A stretch of 64,000 nucleotides of DNA. Source: Malaya genurostris (Eukaryota > Arthropoda > Insecta > Diptera > Culicidae). Each line of letters starts with the position of its first letter. Position 1 is the first letter of the stretch. Positions 23,545-34,300 of the stretch are shown in pieces. The notes beneath the pieces are model-generated. The model was not told the DNA's origin. It made no database searches and saw only the letters and a list, made by a program, of their open reading frames with translations. Position numbers and translations under genes: made by a program. Where the stretch lies: assembly GCF_030247185.1 (NCBI RefSeq), contig NC_080571.1, forward strand, positions 249,585,771 to 249,649,770, written 5' to 3'.

Positions 23545-24139
23545 AAATGAAAAATGCGAAAAAATTATCGTAAGAACTTGACTCGAACCAGTATCTTTCT
23601 CCAGCGAAAGAAACAATTTAACGGATGGATTTATTATTCAGTTTACTTCAAACATAGTTTTTCGGTAATTATTATTCAAATCTACTACCAAAATATAGGA
23701 TACGAATATTGTAAAAGCATATAAAGGGTTGTGCGCACATTTTGTTTTCCGGTTACCCTGGAACCATACAAGGGAGGAAGAAACCGAACACGGCATCGGA
23801 AAGTAGAAGAAAGAAGATTTATTTTCGTGTAGTATTTCTCCATCATGGAGCACTGAAGTGTCGCTCATCGCGTCTTCATTTATAGCTCGTTTTTGAAGAA
23901 TCAGTCATACGTTATAATTATTCGTGAGTTGAAAAAAAAAATATTTTAAATTAAGGCTCTTCTCCACAACCTATAACTGATTTATCTAGGCATATTAACG
24001 ACAATTTTGCATGTTTACCGCGCCTTCCAGGTGAAAATGGGTTTCGTCGCTCAGCATTATGTCGCTTAGCATTTCAAGCATCTTGTTGGCCAACGAAGCG
24101 AAGTTTGATCATGATAAAATTCAGCAATTTTATGGGCTA

Positions 24140-24369
24140 TAAGGTCTTGAATTTGAATCTGTTTTGTGAAAATCAATTCAGTGATCTCCGAGAAAAGTAT
24201 ATTTTCATTTTGTTGCACATTTGACCACATAATTCAGGAGCCGGAAGTCGGATCCAAACAAAAACGAACTGAGTCGAATGGTATATGATACTCGGCCATC
24301 CGAGCCTCGTTTCAAAAGTCGGTTTTCACAGTGATTGCATACCCTTTCTTAATGAGAAAGGCAAAAAGG
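24140..24369 (-). repeat. interspersed culicine repeat, left-terminal fragment (copy 1)
   Basis: Minus orientation. It contains 'ggagccggaagtcggatcc', 'gaactgagtcgaatggtat' and the hairpin terminus 'cacagtgattgcatacccttt' followed by 'aatgagaaaggcaaaaa'. A second copy is at 27668-27897. Confidence 0.8.
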
Positions 24370-25574
24370 AAATCATTATTCGACATTTGAAGGGAGACCA
24401 GAGTTGAGGAAATCATTGCAACGAGACTCGATATTATAAAGTTTCCTAATCCTTTTTCAAAAAATTAAATCGTGGAGACTGTCAAACTATGGAGGTGGTT
24501 TTGGAACATTAGCTCCGTTTGTAAGTTTGAAGTCTGTATCAAAAGAGTGTGGATATAATTGGTGACGAATATTCTACAGACAAATGAACGGTTAAATTAG
24601 ACTTTTCTCCAAAAATACCAATGCTCACATTGACTGTTATTTTGTTTGATAGTTTTAACGGATGATTTTTATAGTTACTCAAAGATTAGAGTTACAGCTT
24701 TAGTTTTTGTGTATTACAGTGCAGTGAAGGAATCCGAATATCGAAAATAGCACAATTATTTTCGTGCAATGTCAATATAACGACAGGCCGTTCCAGTATT
24801 ACTAACACATTCAATCTGTCTTGGGTTTAGTTTGTACTCCTCAATGTAATAAATTAGTTCAATTGCATTGATAATGCAGATTTTTGTAAGGAAAAAAAAG
24901 GACCGATGTTGTCACCAGCATAAATTCCTCACCAAATAGTGAACTTTTCTGAATGTTATGGTGTCTCGAGAACTTCGTGAGGATTGTTCTCGCTCCAAAA
25001 AACGGCAAATTAGTTTGTTCACAAGAGTCGAAAAGGCGGGTGGGTAATGTCAGAGACAAAACCGGATTGACGTGAATACGAATAATAATGGCTCGCTGAA
25101 AAAAGTGGATTATATAGAGCATATATAATAGTAACAAGTTTAATATCAAATATGATAACACATCATGAAAGTATAGGAAATATTATAAAAAGCTCTTCAA
25201 AATAACGCATGCGCTATCCAATATAATAAACATATAAACTAGAGTTATTTTACAAAGATGTGGAAATATGCGAAAAATATTGTTCCTTGTATCTAGAACC
25301 TATTGTCGTGACCTCCACCATTAAAATCAATGCTTGTTAATGCTTCATTTACAGTTTTGTTATCTTCGCAATCGATTGTGTCTTGTACACAACCTTAATA
25401 ACCGTTTCAAATAAGATGAAACAATCGATTCCAGGCGGAATGAGTAGTTGCATTAGGAACATACATACAAGCAGCGATGTTTTCAAACACAGCGCTCCCA
25501 TGAAACTCTGACAACTTCCACTGCTGCACACTGGAAACGCAATTCACTGTTCAAAAGTGTTCTCTCAATTAAGT

Positions 25575-25743
25575 TCTTTTACACCATTTTGCTGCTCGCT
25601 TCCTTCCAACAGGCTAGTAGACCTTTAGTGTGATTTTGCTGTGTGTCCTGGTGCGACAGTTCTTCGGCACAATTCTGCTGCTTGCTTCATTCCAAAAGCA
25701 TGTACTCTTCGGTGTTGCTCTCCCGTATATCTTGCTTTGACAA
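25575..25743 (+). repeat. two-unit imperfect minisatellite (copy 1)
   Basis: Two imperfect direct units share 'ttttgctgctcgcttccttc' versus 'ttctgctgcttgcttcattc', with equivalent flanks. Copy 2 of the duplication lacks exactly one 96-bp unit equivalent. Confidence 0.7.
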
Positions 25744-26481
25744 CCGTTGCATAGAAAATGATAGGAAATAGTTAAATGTTCATCTTTTATATCAATGTAG
25801 TTGTACAGCAGTAGATATTTTGTTCTCTTCCTTAGAACACGTCTTGATTGGCTGGTGCTGACATGGGTCAAATCAGTTGGGTTTTTCAATAGAATACTAT
25901 TGAAATACATGTTTAATCTACAGATAGATCACTGAGATATGAACTTTAAAATTATGACTTAAAATGTGGCAATGGCATGAGTTTTCCTCTTTGATACTTG
26001 TTGTTACTAAACATTTCAGAAAACTTCAATTTAGAATTATTTCTGATTATGTCATTCTGAAATGAAACGTGAAACTTTCATGCATGGCTATCTTTAGTTA
26101 CCATCATTGCTCATAATTACGATTAAATACTCGCAGTATGCATTGAAAAATACATAAAATGTCTAATTTTTGAAAACGTCCAAAAATTGTCCTATGATTG
26201 TGTGTGCGGAGGGCAAAACGCCCGATAGTGAAAAACATGTAAAGTATACTTTTTAAATTACGCGAAGTCATAGGTATTTGAACATAGAGGCAGGATAATC
26301 ATTAAAACAACCGTTAAAAATGTCCTCGGCATCTTAGAACTAAAGCAGACTTTCATCTTCAATAAAAATTCTTCGCAAATATTTTGAAACTTCTGCAAAA
26401 AGCTTGGAATGCATTTTGCCCCGGGTGTTTGTGCAGTACGTATCCCCCGTGTAAAGAAAGACCTTAATGTACAACTATGAA

Positions 26482-27072
26482 ATGAACGGCTGAAAGCAAA
26501 AATCGGATAAGTGAAACTTAGTTTGGAAAACCCGTTTAAGTATTTTTGAACGCAAAAATCGGATAAAAATATTGAGAGCAAAACCGGACATGGATTTTGC
26601 AATGCAAGAATCGTTTAAAAACATCATTTCTGCAAGAACCGGACAAAATAACTTTGAATGCAAAAACCGGATAAAAACTTAACCGGTTCTTCCAAAACAA
26701 ATGTATTTATCCGGTTTTTACACTCAAAGTTTTTACAAACTGCCGCTGTGGGAACGCAGCTTAGATCAAGTTGCCCTTAAGAAACAAGCAAACCATGCTT
26801 CGTCCACAGCGACAGTTGGTAAAAACTTTGAATGCAAAAATCGGATAAATACATTTGTTTTGGAAAAACCGGTAAAGTTTTTGTCCGGTTTTTGCGTTCA
26901 AAGTTATTTTGTTCGGTTCTTGCAGAAAGGATGTTTTTAAACGATTCTTGCATTGCAAAATCCATGTCCGGTTTTTGCTCTCAATGTTTTTATCCAATTT
27001 TTGAATTCAAAAATACTTAAACGGGTTTTCCAAACTAAGTTTCACTTATCCGATTTTTGCTTACAGTCGTTC
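26482..27072. repeat. hairpin with 270-bp arms (copy 2)
   Basis: Arms at 26482-26751 and 26804-27072, loop 26752-26803. The sequence is nearly the same as copy 1. One base differs in the right arm ('ttttgttcggttc' for 'ttttgtccggttc') and another near its end. Confidence 0.9.
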
Positions 27073-27667
27073 AAATGAAAAATGCGAAAAAATTATCGTA
27101 AGAACTTGACTCGAACCAGTATCTTTCTCCAGCGAAAGAAACAATTTAACGGATGGATTTATTATTCAGTTTACTTCAAACATAGTTTTTCGGTAATTAT
27201 TATTCAAATCTACTACCAAAATATAGGATACGAATATTGTAAAAGCATATAAAGGGTTGTGCGCACATTTTGTTTTCCGGTTACCCTGGAACCATACAAG
27301 GGAGGAAGAAACCGAACACGGCATCGGAAAGTAGAAGAAAGAAGATTTATTTTCGTGTAGTATTTCTCCATCATGGAGCACTGAAGTGTCGCTCATCGCG
27401 TCTTCATTTATAGCTCGTTTTTGAAGAATCAGTCATACGTTATAATTATTCGTGAGTTGAAAAAAAAAATATTTTAAATTAAGGCTCTTCTCCACAACCT
27501 ATAACTGATTTATCTAGGCATATTAACGACAATTTTGCATGTTTACCGCGCCTTCCAGGTGGAAATGGGTTTCGTCGCTCAGCATTATGTCGCTTAGCAT
27601 TTCAAGCATCTTGTTGGCCAACGAAGCGAAGTTTGATCATGATAAAATTCAGCAATTTTATGGGCTA

Positions 27668-27897
27668 TAAGGTCTTGAATTTGAATCTGTTTTGTGAAAA
27701 TCAATTCAGTGATCTCCGAGAAAAGTATATTTTCATTTTGTTGCACATTTGACCACATAATTCAGGAGCCGGAAGTCGGATCCAAACAAAAACGAACTGA
27801 GTCGAATGGTATATGATACTCGGCCATCCGAGCCTCGTTTCAAAAGTCGGTTTTCACAGTGATTGCATACCCTTTCTTAATGAGAAAGGCAAAAAGG
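27668..27897 (-). repeat. interspersed culicine repeat, left-terminal fragment (copy 2)
   Basis: Duplicate of 24140-24369, with the same hairpin terminus and the same orientation. Confidence 0.8.
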
Positions 27898-29487
27898 AAA
27901 TCATTATTCGACATTTGAAGGGAGACCAGAGTTGAGGAAATCATTGCAACGAGACTCGATATTATAAAGTTTCCTAATCCTTTTTCAAAAAATTAAATCG
28001 TGGAGACTGTCAAACTATGGAGGTGGTTTTGGAACATTAGCTCCGTTTGTAAGTTTGAAGTCTGTATCAAAAGAGTGTGGATATAATTGGTGACGAATAT
28101 TCCACAGACAAATGAACGGTTAAATTAGACTTTTCTCCAAAAATATCAATGCTCACATTGACTGTTATTTTGTTTGATAGTTTTAACGGATGATTTTTAT
28201 AGTTACTCAAAGATTAGAGTTACAGCTTTAGTTTTTGTGTATTACAGTGCAGTGAAGGAATCCGAATATCGAAAATAGCACAATTATTTTCGTGCAATGT
28301 CAATATAACGACAGGCCGTTCCAGTATTACTAACACATTCAATCTGTCTTGGGTTTAGTTTGTACTCCTCAATGTAATAAATTAGTTCAATTGCATTGAT
28401 AATGCAGATTTTTGTAAGGAAAAAAAAGGACCGATGTTGTCACCAGCATAAATTCCTCACCAAATAGTGAACTTTTCTGAATGTTATGGTGTCTCGAGAA
28501 CTTCGTGAGGATTGTTCTCGCTCCAAAAAACGGCAAATTTGTTTGTTCACAAGAGTCGAAAAGGCGGGTGGGTAATGTCAGAGACAAAACCGGATTGACG
28601 TGAATACGAATAATAATGGCTCGCTGAAAAAAGTGGATTATATAGAACATATATAATAGTAACAAGTTTAATATCAAATATGATAACACATCATGAAAGT
28701 ATAGGAAATATTATAAAAAGCTCTTCAAAATAACGCATGCGCTATCCAATATAATAAACATATAAACTAGAGTTATTTTACAAAGATGTGGAAATATGCG
28801 AAAAATATTGTTCCTTGTATCTAGAACCTATTGTCGTGACCTCCACCATTAAAATCAATGCTTGTTAATGCTTCATTTACAGTTTTGTTATCTTCGCAAT
28901 CGATTGTGTCTTGTACACAACCTTAATAACCGTTTCAAATAAGATGAAACAATCGATTCCAGGCGGAATGAGTAGTTGCATTAGGAACATACATACAAGC
29001 AGCGATGTTTTCAAACACAGCGCTCCCATGAAACTCTGACAACTTCCACTGCTGCACACTGGAAACGCAATTCACTGTTGAAAAGTGTTCTCTCAATTAA
29101 GTTCTTTTACACCATTTTGCTGCTCGCTTCCTTCCAACAGGCTAGTAGACCTTTAGTGATATCTTGCTTTGACAACCGTTGCATAGAAAATGATAGGAAA
29201 TAGTTAAATATTCATCTTTTATATCAATGTAGTTGTACAGCAGTAGATATTTTGTTCTCTTCCTTAGAACACGTCTTGATTGGCTGGTGCTGACATGGGT
29301 CAAATCAGTTGGGTTTTTCAATAGAATACTATTGAAATACATGTTTAATCTACAGATAGATCACTGAGATATGAACTTTAAAATTATGACTTAAAATGTG
29401 GCAATGGCATGAGTTTTCCTCTTTGATACTTGTTGCTACTAAACATTTCAGAAAACTTCAATTTAGAATTATTTCTGATTATGTCAT

Positions 29488-29821
29488 ACAAATGAAAATG
29501 TTATCATACATTGATGATCATATTTCCGATGGCATGTAGCAAAAATTTTGTTGATACGTTAGATACAACACGATCAACAACTTATCACTTTCTCAGAGGG
29601 TAAATTTTTAAAAAGCGCCCCATAGTCAAGTAAGTCGTATTCACGACAAAAAACACGTGTATCGATAAATGTGATGAACTTTAGTTGGATTAAAACCAAT
29701 TTTTTGTATAAAAGTCAATAATCTAGCGAACTAATTCAAGATATTTTACATGAATTAGAATTAATATTTTTGCAATACAGTCTATAATACAATTAAATAT
29801 AACATATTTTCCACTGTTTCG
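29488..29821. other. unassigned AT-rich interval
   Basis: Nothing recognised. Confidence 0.35.
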
Positions 29822-30307
29822 CTAAATTTTCGAAGCTTTGATTTCAGCACATAAGATATAGTGAATTGTAAAATTTATATTTTTCCCCTGAAAATTCTTC
29901 ATGTAGTAAGCAATTGCCAAATCGGGAATTCTTTTCTTAAATATGAAATTATTGCGCTTATTTGCTGTTTGAAGCACGTAATAAAAATTACTTTCCAAAA
30001 CACTGTGTGTTAATGATAAAAGTAACTCGGAATCGGTTAGACAAACGAAAGCAATTAATACAGGAAGTAAATATTTCAAATCGCTGTTGTTCGTAGTTCC
30101 TGAGAACAAAGTAAGTTTATTAACGAAGCCACGAAAGATCACATCTATCGATGAATTATGAATTACTATCCTACACTGGTCCATGAGCACCCACCAGCAC
30201 TGCACGAAAATCAATACTGCCTCATAATGGGATTGCAGCACCTTTCCATTGTGTGCCACGCGCCACTCCCACTCTGATGTTTTGTTGGTCAACTGGCGTC
30301 CGTTCAA
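29822..30307 (-). CDS. uncertain open reading frame, 161 codons
   Basis: This is the second-longest open frame in the window, lying in and beside a less AT-rich stretch (30.1-31.6 kb). I do not recognise it. The N-terminal 45 residues are mixed and protein-like (Trp-rich, 'EWEWRVAHNGK'). The centre (residues about 75-110) is hydrophobic enough for a membrane segment ('YLLPVLIAFVCLTDSELLL'). The last 50 residues are Lys/Asn/Ile-rich, as expected from AT-rich noncoding DNA. A 3' splice-like 'ttgttctcag' occurs inside it on the minus strand near 30097, so only part might be exonic. It may equally be a chance frame or a 5' UTR. No start context or downstream exon confirms it. Confidence 0.18.
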   Translation of the reverse strand: MNGRQLTNKTSEWEWRVAHNGKVLQSHYEAVLIFVQCWWVLMDQCRIVIHNSSIDVIFRGFVNKLTLFSGTTNNSDLKYLLPVLIAFVCLTDSELLLSLTHSVLESNFYYVLQTANKRNNFIFKKRIPDLAIAYYMKNFQGKNINFTIHYILCAEIKASKI

Positions 30308-31855
30308 ACGGTCATCACTGTGTACACGAGACTACGCTCTTGTTAACACTTTTGACAAGCTTGTTAAATTGTTATTAAAATTAAGCGGAGCCGAAACAAT
30401 AACCACAGCGAACGTAAATATACAGTGGCGATGTCAAGTATGAGGTCCGGTAGGCCATAAATTAATCATAATTCTGTTGTTGTTTAGGATTGGTGCTATT
30501 TTTTGTGTCTTTTGTGTTTTTTCACGTTGTGATTTGCAGAGGAAATAATTCCTTTTTCTTTAAACATCGAGGAGGCTCACAAAAAAGTTGTTCGTTACTT
30601 ACTTTAGCCAGTCATCTTACTTTACTCGCTATTTTCCATTACGTCGAAAAGAAATGTAAAATCGAAAATTGTTGCTAATTGATGTTACTTGTACTGAGTG
30701 TACTGAGCTCAACCCCGGCGGTCACAAAAAGATGCTGCACGGCTTTTACGTAACGAGTGTGCGTGTGTGAGTGTGTAAATATTAACTTTCCGAAAAATCA
30801 GAGTCGTGTGACGAAGTAATGGCGTACGGCAAAGTATTTGGAAACTACATAGTAGCGGCAAGCTTTCCAAAAATGGCAAATCAGTAAACAATCTACACCT
30901 GGGCTCCCAATGTTTTAAGTGTGAGCAAGAAGAAATTGATCCCTCGCCAAATTGGCTCCAAAACAAACAACTGAACATAAAACAGCGACAAACGAGTCCC
31001 AAACGAGTCGATTCAACAATGATGACAAACCACTTTGACAGAGAAGATGAAATCGCGTGAAATTGTTGGAAAGCGCTGCGAACTTCACCACCACCGCCCG
31101 TAACCCGCAGCCAGGGTGGAGAATTCTCTCGTAAAGTAATGTAATGTCAGCTCAAGTCAAAGGTAAAATGAAACGGGATTTGACTCGACAAGCAAAAAAA
31201 AACTATGCACAAAGACAAAATAAACCAAAATGACAACAGAAACATGATCGGCACAATTGCAACAACAAAAACATTGAGAGCGGGAAACTGCGAGGTTCGA
31301 AAAGGAGACACAAAAAGCATCAGAACATGAAGAAAATATGTCCGTGCAGCAGTTATGCTTTGGTTGTAATGCGATTATGGAACATAAATTTATCTTTGCA
31401 TAAATTGACTTCGCGAGAGAACCACCGCTGGGAAGGTTGGCGGAGAGTCGAGCGGTTTGACTTGATGATGTGCGCCTCAGTGTTGTGTGTCACGGCAAAA
31501 GTGTCGATGGTTTTTTTACCACACCATAGTTTTACACCACGAATCACGTGTTGAAAAAGCGGACGTGTGGCGCAACAGCAGTTGAAGCCGGAACCAGCGC
31601 GGATGAAGTCGGATGTACAAGTATAAATATAATTATATCAGAAATGACTAATTTTATTCTTATAAACTTAGATCCAAACGAAAGTTCTTACGATTTATAT
31701 AACATTTATAATATTTTCTGGAAGTGGTAACTCTGTAGCGTTACAGGGTGATTACTTTCAAACATTTCGATTTCAAGAGCGTTTTTATGCGTAAGTGACC
31801 ATGTGAGATGTAGCGAGTTTCATAAAATTTCTTTAACTTGTAGAACTCGTTATTT
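30308..31855. other. unassigned, less AT-rich interval
   Basis: GC-richer segments at 30700-31150 and 31300-31610, with short frames on both strands (97 codons minus at 30709-31002, 75 codons plus at 31327-31554), none recognisable. Could hold UTR or regulatory DNA. Confidence 0.3.
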
Positions 31856-31861
31856 GATGAC

Positions 31862-32065
31862 CAAGTAAACTAATTTCATTTTTACCGGTCCCTGTTTCCC
31901 GGTTCCGGCAGTACTAGGAATTGTGGTCAAAAACATTATAATTAAACTCAGTTTAAAATTTCAGATATGGCAGAATAGTTTTCGCAAACTTAGATTCAAG
32001 TGTAGGTGCTGTTAATTTTTTGTTCCCGATCCCACTTTCGATTATAGGGTGATTAATGTCAAAAA
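31862..32065 (+). repeat. interspersed culicine repeat fragment
   Basis: Diverged internal piece: 'gtttcccggttccggcagta', then 'cgcaaacttagattcaagtg' and 'cgattatagggtgatta'. Both ends are missing. Confidence 0.65.
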
Positions 32066-32311
32066 AATGAAACAGTGGAAGAATGCATAGGAACGTAGGA
32101 GATATCAGAAAAGACTCACTCATGCGGAAAGTTTAAAATCTTAAAAATGTTTATTGGTTCAATATTGTTTCGTTTGTTTCCCATTCAAGGTTTGGCTTGA
32201 TAACAACTGAAAATCTAATTCAGACTTAATTTAATTAAATTTATATTTAGAAGAGCAATATGGATAAGGTAATCCAGTTTGATTCCTCTGGTAGAAGATA
32301 GGTACATACTT

Positions 32312-32622
32312 CGAAAAACCCCTGTGATTTTTTTCATCTTATTAGAAGCACATAAATGAAGCGTTGCAGTTCACGCAAATTTACGTGGAAGAACCACAAA
32401 TTAACGCAAATTAACCTGAAATGAACCTGGACTTGAACCGAGAATCATTGGATCACAAAGTACGACTGTTGCTAACGGTCTTTTGTTTTTTTTATCATTC
32501 GATTTCAAGCCATGTAATTTTCAAATCACACAATTTCACATGTTCTTGAATATAAATTTGTGCGAAATACGACACTCCATTTATGTGCATCTTATAAGAT
32601 GTAAAATCACAAGACTTTTTCG
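32312..32622. mobile_element. small element with about 90-bp inverted ends and a tRNA-like core
   Basis: The left end 'cgaaaaacccctgtgattt' and the right end 'aatcacaagactttttcg' are inverted copies. Internal inverted segments include 'gcacataaatgaagcgttgc' on the left and 'gacactccatttatgtgc' on the right. Between them, in minus orientation, lies the tRNA-like core of family C ('ggacttgaaccgagaatcat' carries a complemented B box). No coding capacity. Target duplication not resolved. Confidence 0.7.
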
Positions 32623-33033
32623 ATCTGTGCAGCTAACTCTTCTGTGATTTCTGCGCGGCCCAAGCGGAGACATTCCACTGTATGTTCAATTCATATCAAT
32701 GGAGAATTCGTAAAATGAAATATCAAATTTGAGGAAATGATATTGGGTGTTGTTTATAAATTTGGTTCGATTTAAAGATTCCTAAATATATTTTTTACTC
32801 ATACATTTGTAAGTCTCTACCATAAGCTATTCGTTAAAACTCAAGTAAATTGAAAAACTTTTCCAAAAACTTTCATAGTATGTTATATGGGATATCACTA
32901 GTTTGTCACTTTGCCATCGTTTAGTATTATTCATGTGATATGGGATGTGTCAAAAGCATCACCATTACGTGCATAAAAAAAAAAAAGAATTTTACAGGTG
33001 ACTTAATCCCTCATATGATGTAATTCATAAAGA

Positions 33034-33930
33034 AACTTCAGTTCGTGCTCACATCTCACTCGACACAGTCGAAAATCGATTACGGTCGAAACAACAGAAA
33101 CAAAGACAAAACAGTGCAGTGAACAATAGAGTGTACTGAATGGTCAAATACGATTTAACAAAGCCTGAAACTTGGCCTACAAGACCAAATCCAATTTGTA
33201 TATATTTCAAGCGTTGCAAAGTTAGACCAGTAGCAAATGGAATCGAAATCTTACTTAAAGAACGAATGCATCTAGACGCTAATAATGTAAGTGAGATTCA
33301 ATTCAACAAGGCGTCCAACTGTGTGTACATTATGTTTAAACGTGAAAGCGATGCAATTGCATTCGCTTCGGTTAACAACGAGGTGCACAGCACCCTGTGC
33401 ACATGGTGGACAATGCCATAGAAGTACGCGTGCATTACCTTCCCCCGCAGGCCAGCGATAAGTTCGTTCGGGAGAATATGTCGGGACACATCCGTGTGAA
33501 ACGCTGATTACCTGTGAAAATCAGCTGGTTACATGTCAGTTTTGTGAACAACCTGCACACTACGGTAAACCTTGCACTGAAACTGTGAAAAGGACATCTT
33601 CAATCAAAGACAACCATCAAACCAACCAGCAACTGCAACCAATGTACAACAAGGCGCATCTACAGCAACTAGCAACGAGCTCAAGACTGCGAACAACAAG
33701 GAAAACGAAAAAAAAAGACGGAAATCAAAAACAAAACCAACGACGCGGCAATAGCCATAAACAATGTGCCCCTCAACCCTCGCAGGAGTGAAATGGAAGC
33801 TCTTCTCCTCTTAGAAAGTGACAACGAGATCCACTTCAAAAAATTCTTTATTTAAAAAATCGGCTAATTCGGCCACGTAAAGCTTGTACGCAAATAGGCC
33901 TGAATAAAAATATCTTTTAAATAAAAATAT
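33034..33930 (+). mobile_element. deleted non-LTR retrotransposon-like insertion (gag-like ORF1 remnant)
   Basis: Inserted into family C as judged by the uninterrupted copy. The 5' part ('cttcagttcgtgctcacatc') precedes a broken ORF1. The 3' part ends in an A/T-rich 'tcttttaaataaaaatat' tail, consistent with target-primed reverse transcription. No reverse transcriptase or endonuclease is present, so it is non-autonomous. A clean target duplication was not found; at most 'ataaaga'/'atataga' could serve. Confidence 0.7.
33140..33791 (+). pseudogene. gag-like ORF1 of a non-LTR retrotransposon, frameshifted
   Basis: The frame opens at 33140 ('MVKYDLTKPETWPTRPN') and stays open to 33421. It includes a segment typical of an abundant mosquito retroelement ORF1 ('ILLKERMHLDANNVSE'). 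A frameshift near 33390 puts the continuation ('NAIEVRVHYLPPQASDKF') in a second frame, which ends at a stop near 33507. In a third frame a zinc knuckle C-x2-C-x4-H-x4-C is visible at 33534-33575 ('CQFCEQPAHYGKPC'), followed by a Lys/Gln/Asn-rich basic tail to 33791. Such proteins bind nucleic acid in the element's RNA particle. Family membership is recalled from mosquito genomes and was not searched. Confidence 0.75.
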
Positions 33931-34300
33931 AGACCAAATTTGTCAAATGACAGAAAATTTCATTTGTAATGAATTAATGTTAGATTTGCTTGAATTTTAC
34001 TGATTTCGACTGTAACTTGCATTCGGCTAGCAGGCGTCATCGTATGAATTTAAATGTATCTTCTACCAACCAAGCAGATGTGTGCTTCTGTGCCTCAGTC
34101 GATTAACGGACGTAGTTTGTAATCCAATGATTTCAAGTCGGTTCAAGTCGTGGCAGACGCTATCATTATTTTTTTTATTTCATGTCATGGAATTTAAGAC
34201 ACAATATGAATGTTCTGGAACGTAAATTTACGTGAAATGCGATGCTCCATCTATATACATCTAATAAGATGTAAAATTACAAGGTTTTTCCGAAGTGTGT

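Larger units (their letters stand above)
22532..26059 (+). repeat. tandem segmental duplication, copy 1
   Basis: This is the first of two adjacent, almost identical segments offset by 3528 bp. By eye I counted about ten single-base differences from copy 2 plus one 96-bp length difference. It contains a hairpin with 270-bp arms, a fragment of the interspersed culicine repeat and a two-unit minisatellite. No protein-coding gene was recognised. All open frames in it (up to 114 codons) recur in copy 2 because of the duplication and not because of demonstrated selection. Confidence 0.95.
26060..29487 (+). repeat. tandem segmental duplication, copy 2
   Basis: Second copy, starting 'aaatgaaacgtgaaactttc' and ending 'gattatgtcat' at 29487. 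Coordinates equal copy 1 plus 3528 up to about 29155, and plus 3432 afterwards because 96 bp are missing. The near identity implies a recent duplication, or an assembly that kept both haplotypes. Confidence 0.95.
32987..34300 (+). repeat. interspersed repeat family C, interrupted by a retrotransposon fragment
   Basis: The left piece at 32987-33033 ('ttttacaggtgacttaatcc', 'gatgtaattcataaaga') and the right piece from 33931 ('agaccaaatttgtcaaatga') are contiguous in the uninterrupted copy at 21056-21475. The right piece holds the tRNA-like core at 34090-34155 ('cctcagtcgattaacgg', 'ggttcaagtcgtggc'). Confidence 0.8.

Noticed and set aside
23575..23640. tRNA-like B box ('ggttcgagtca' on the minus strand)
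   Set aside because: No convincing A box or cloverleaf. At best an old SINE fragment within the duplication.
22730..29342. Matching pairs of short frames (60-114 codons) 3528 bp apart
   Set aside because: Conservation between them reflects the recent DNA duplication and not selection. Several are also mirror images within the hairpin arms.
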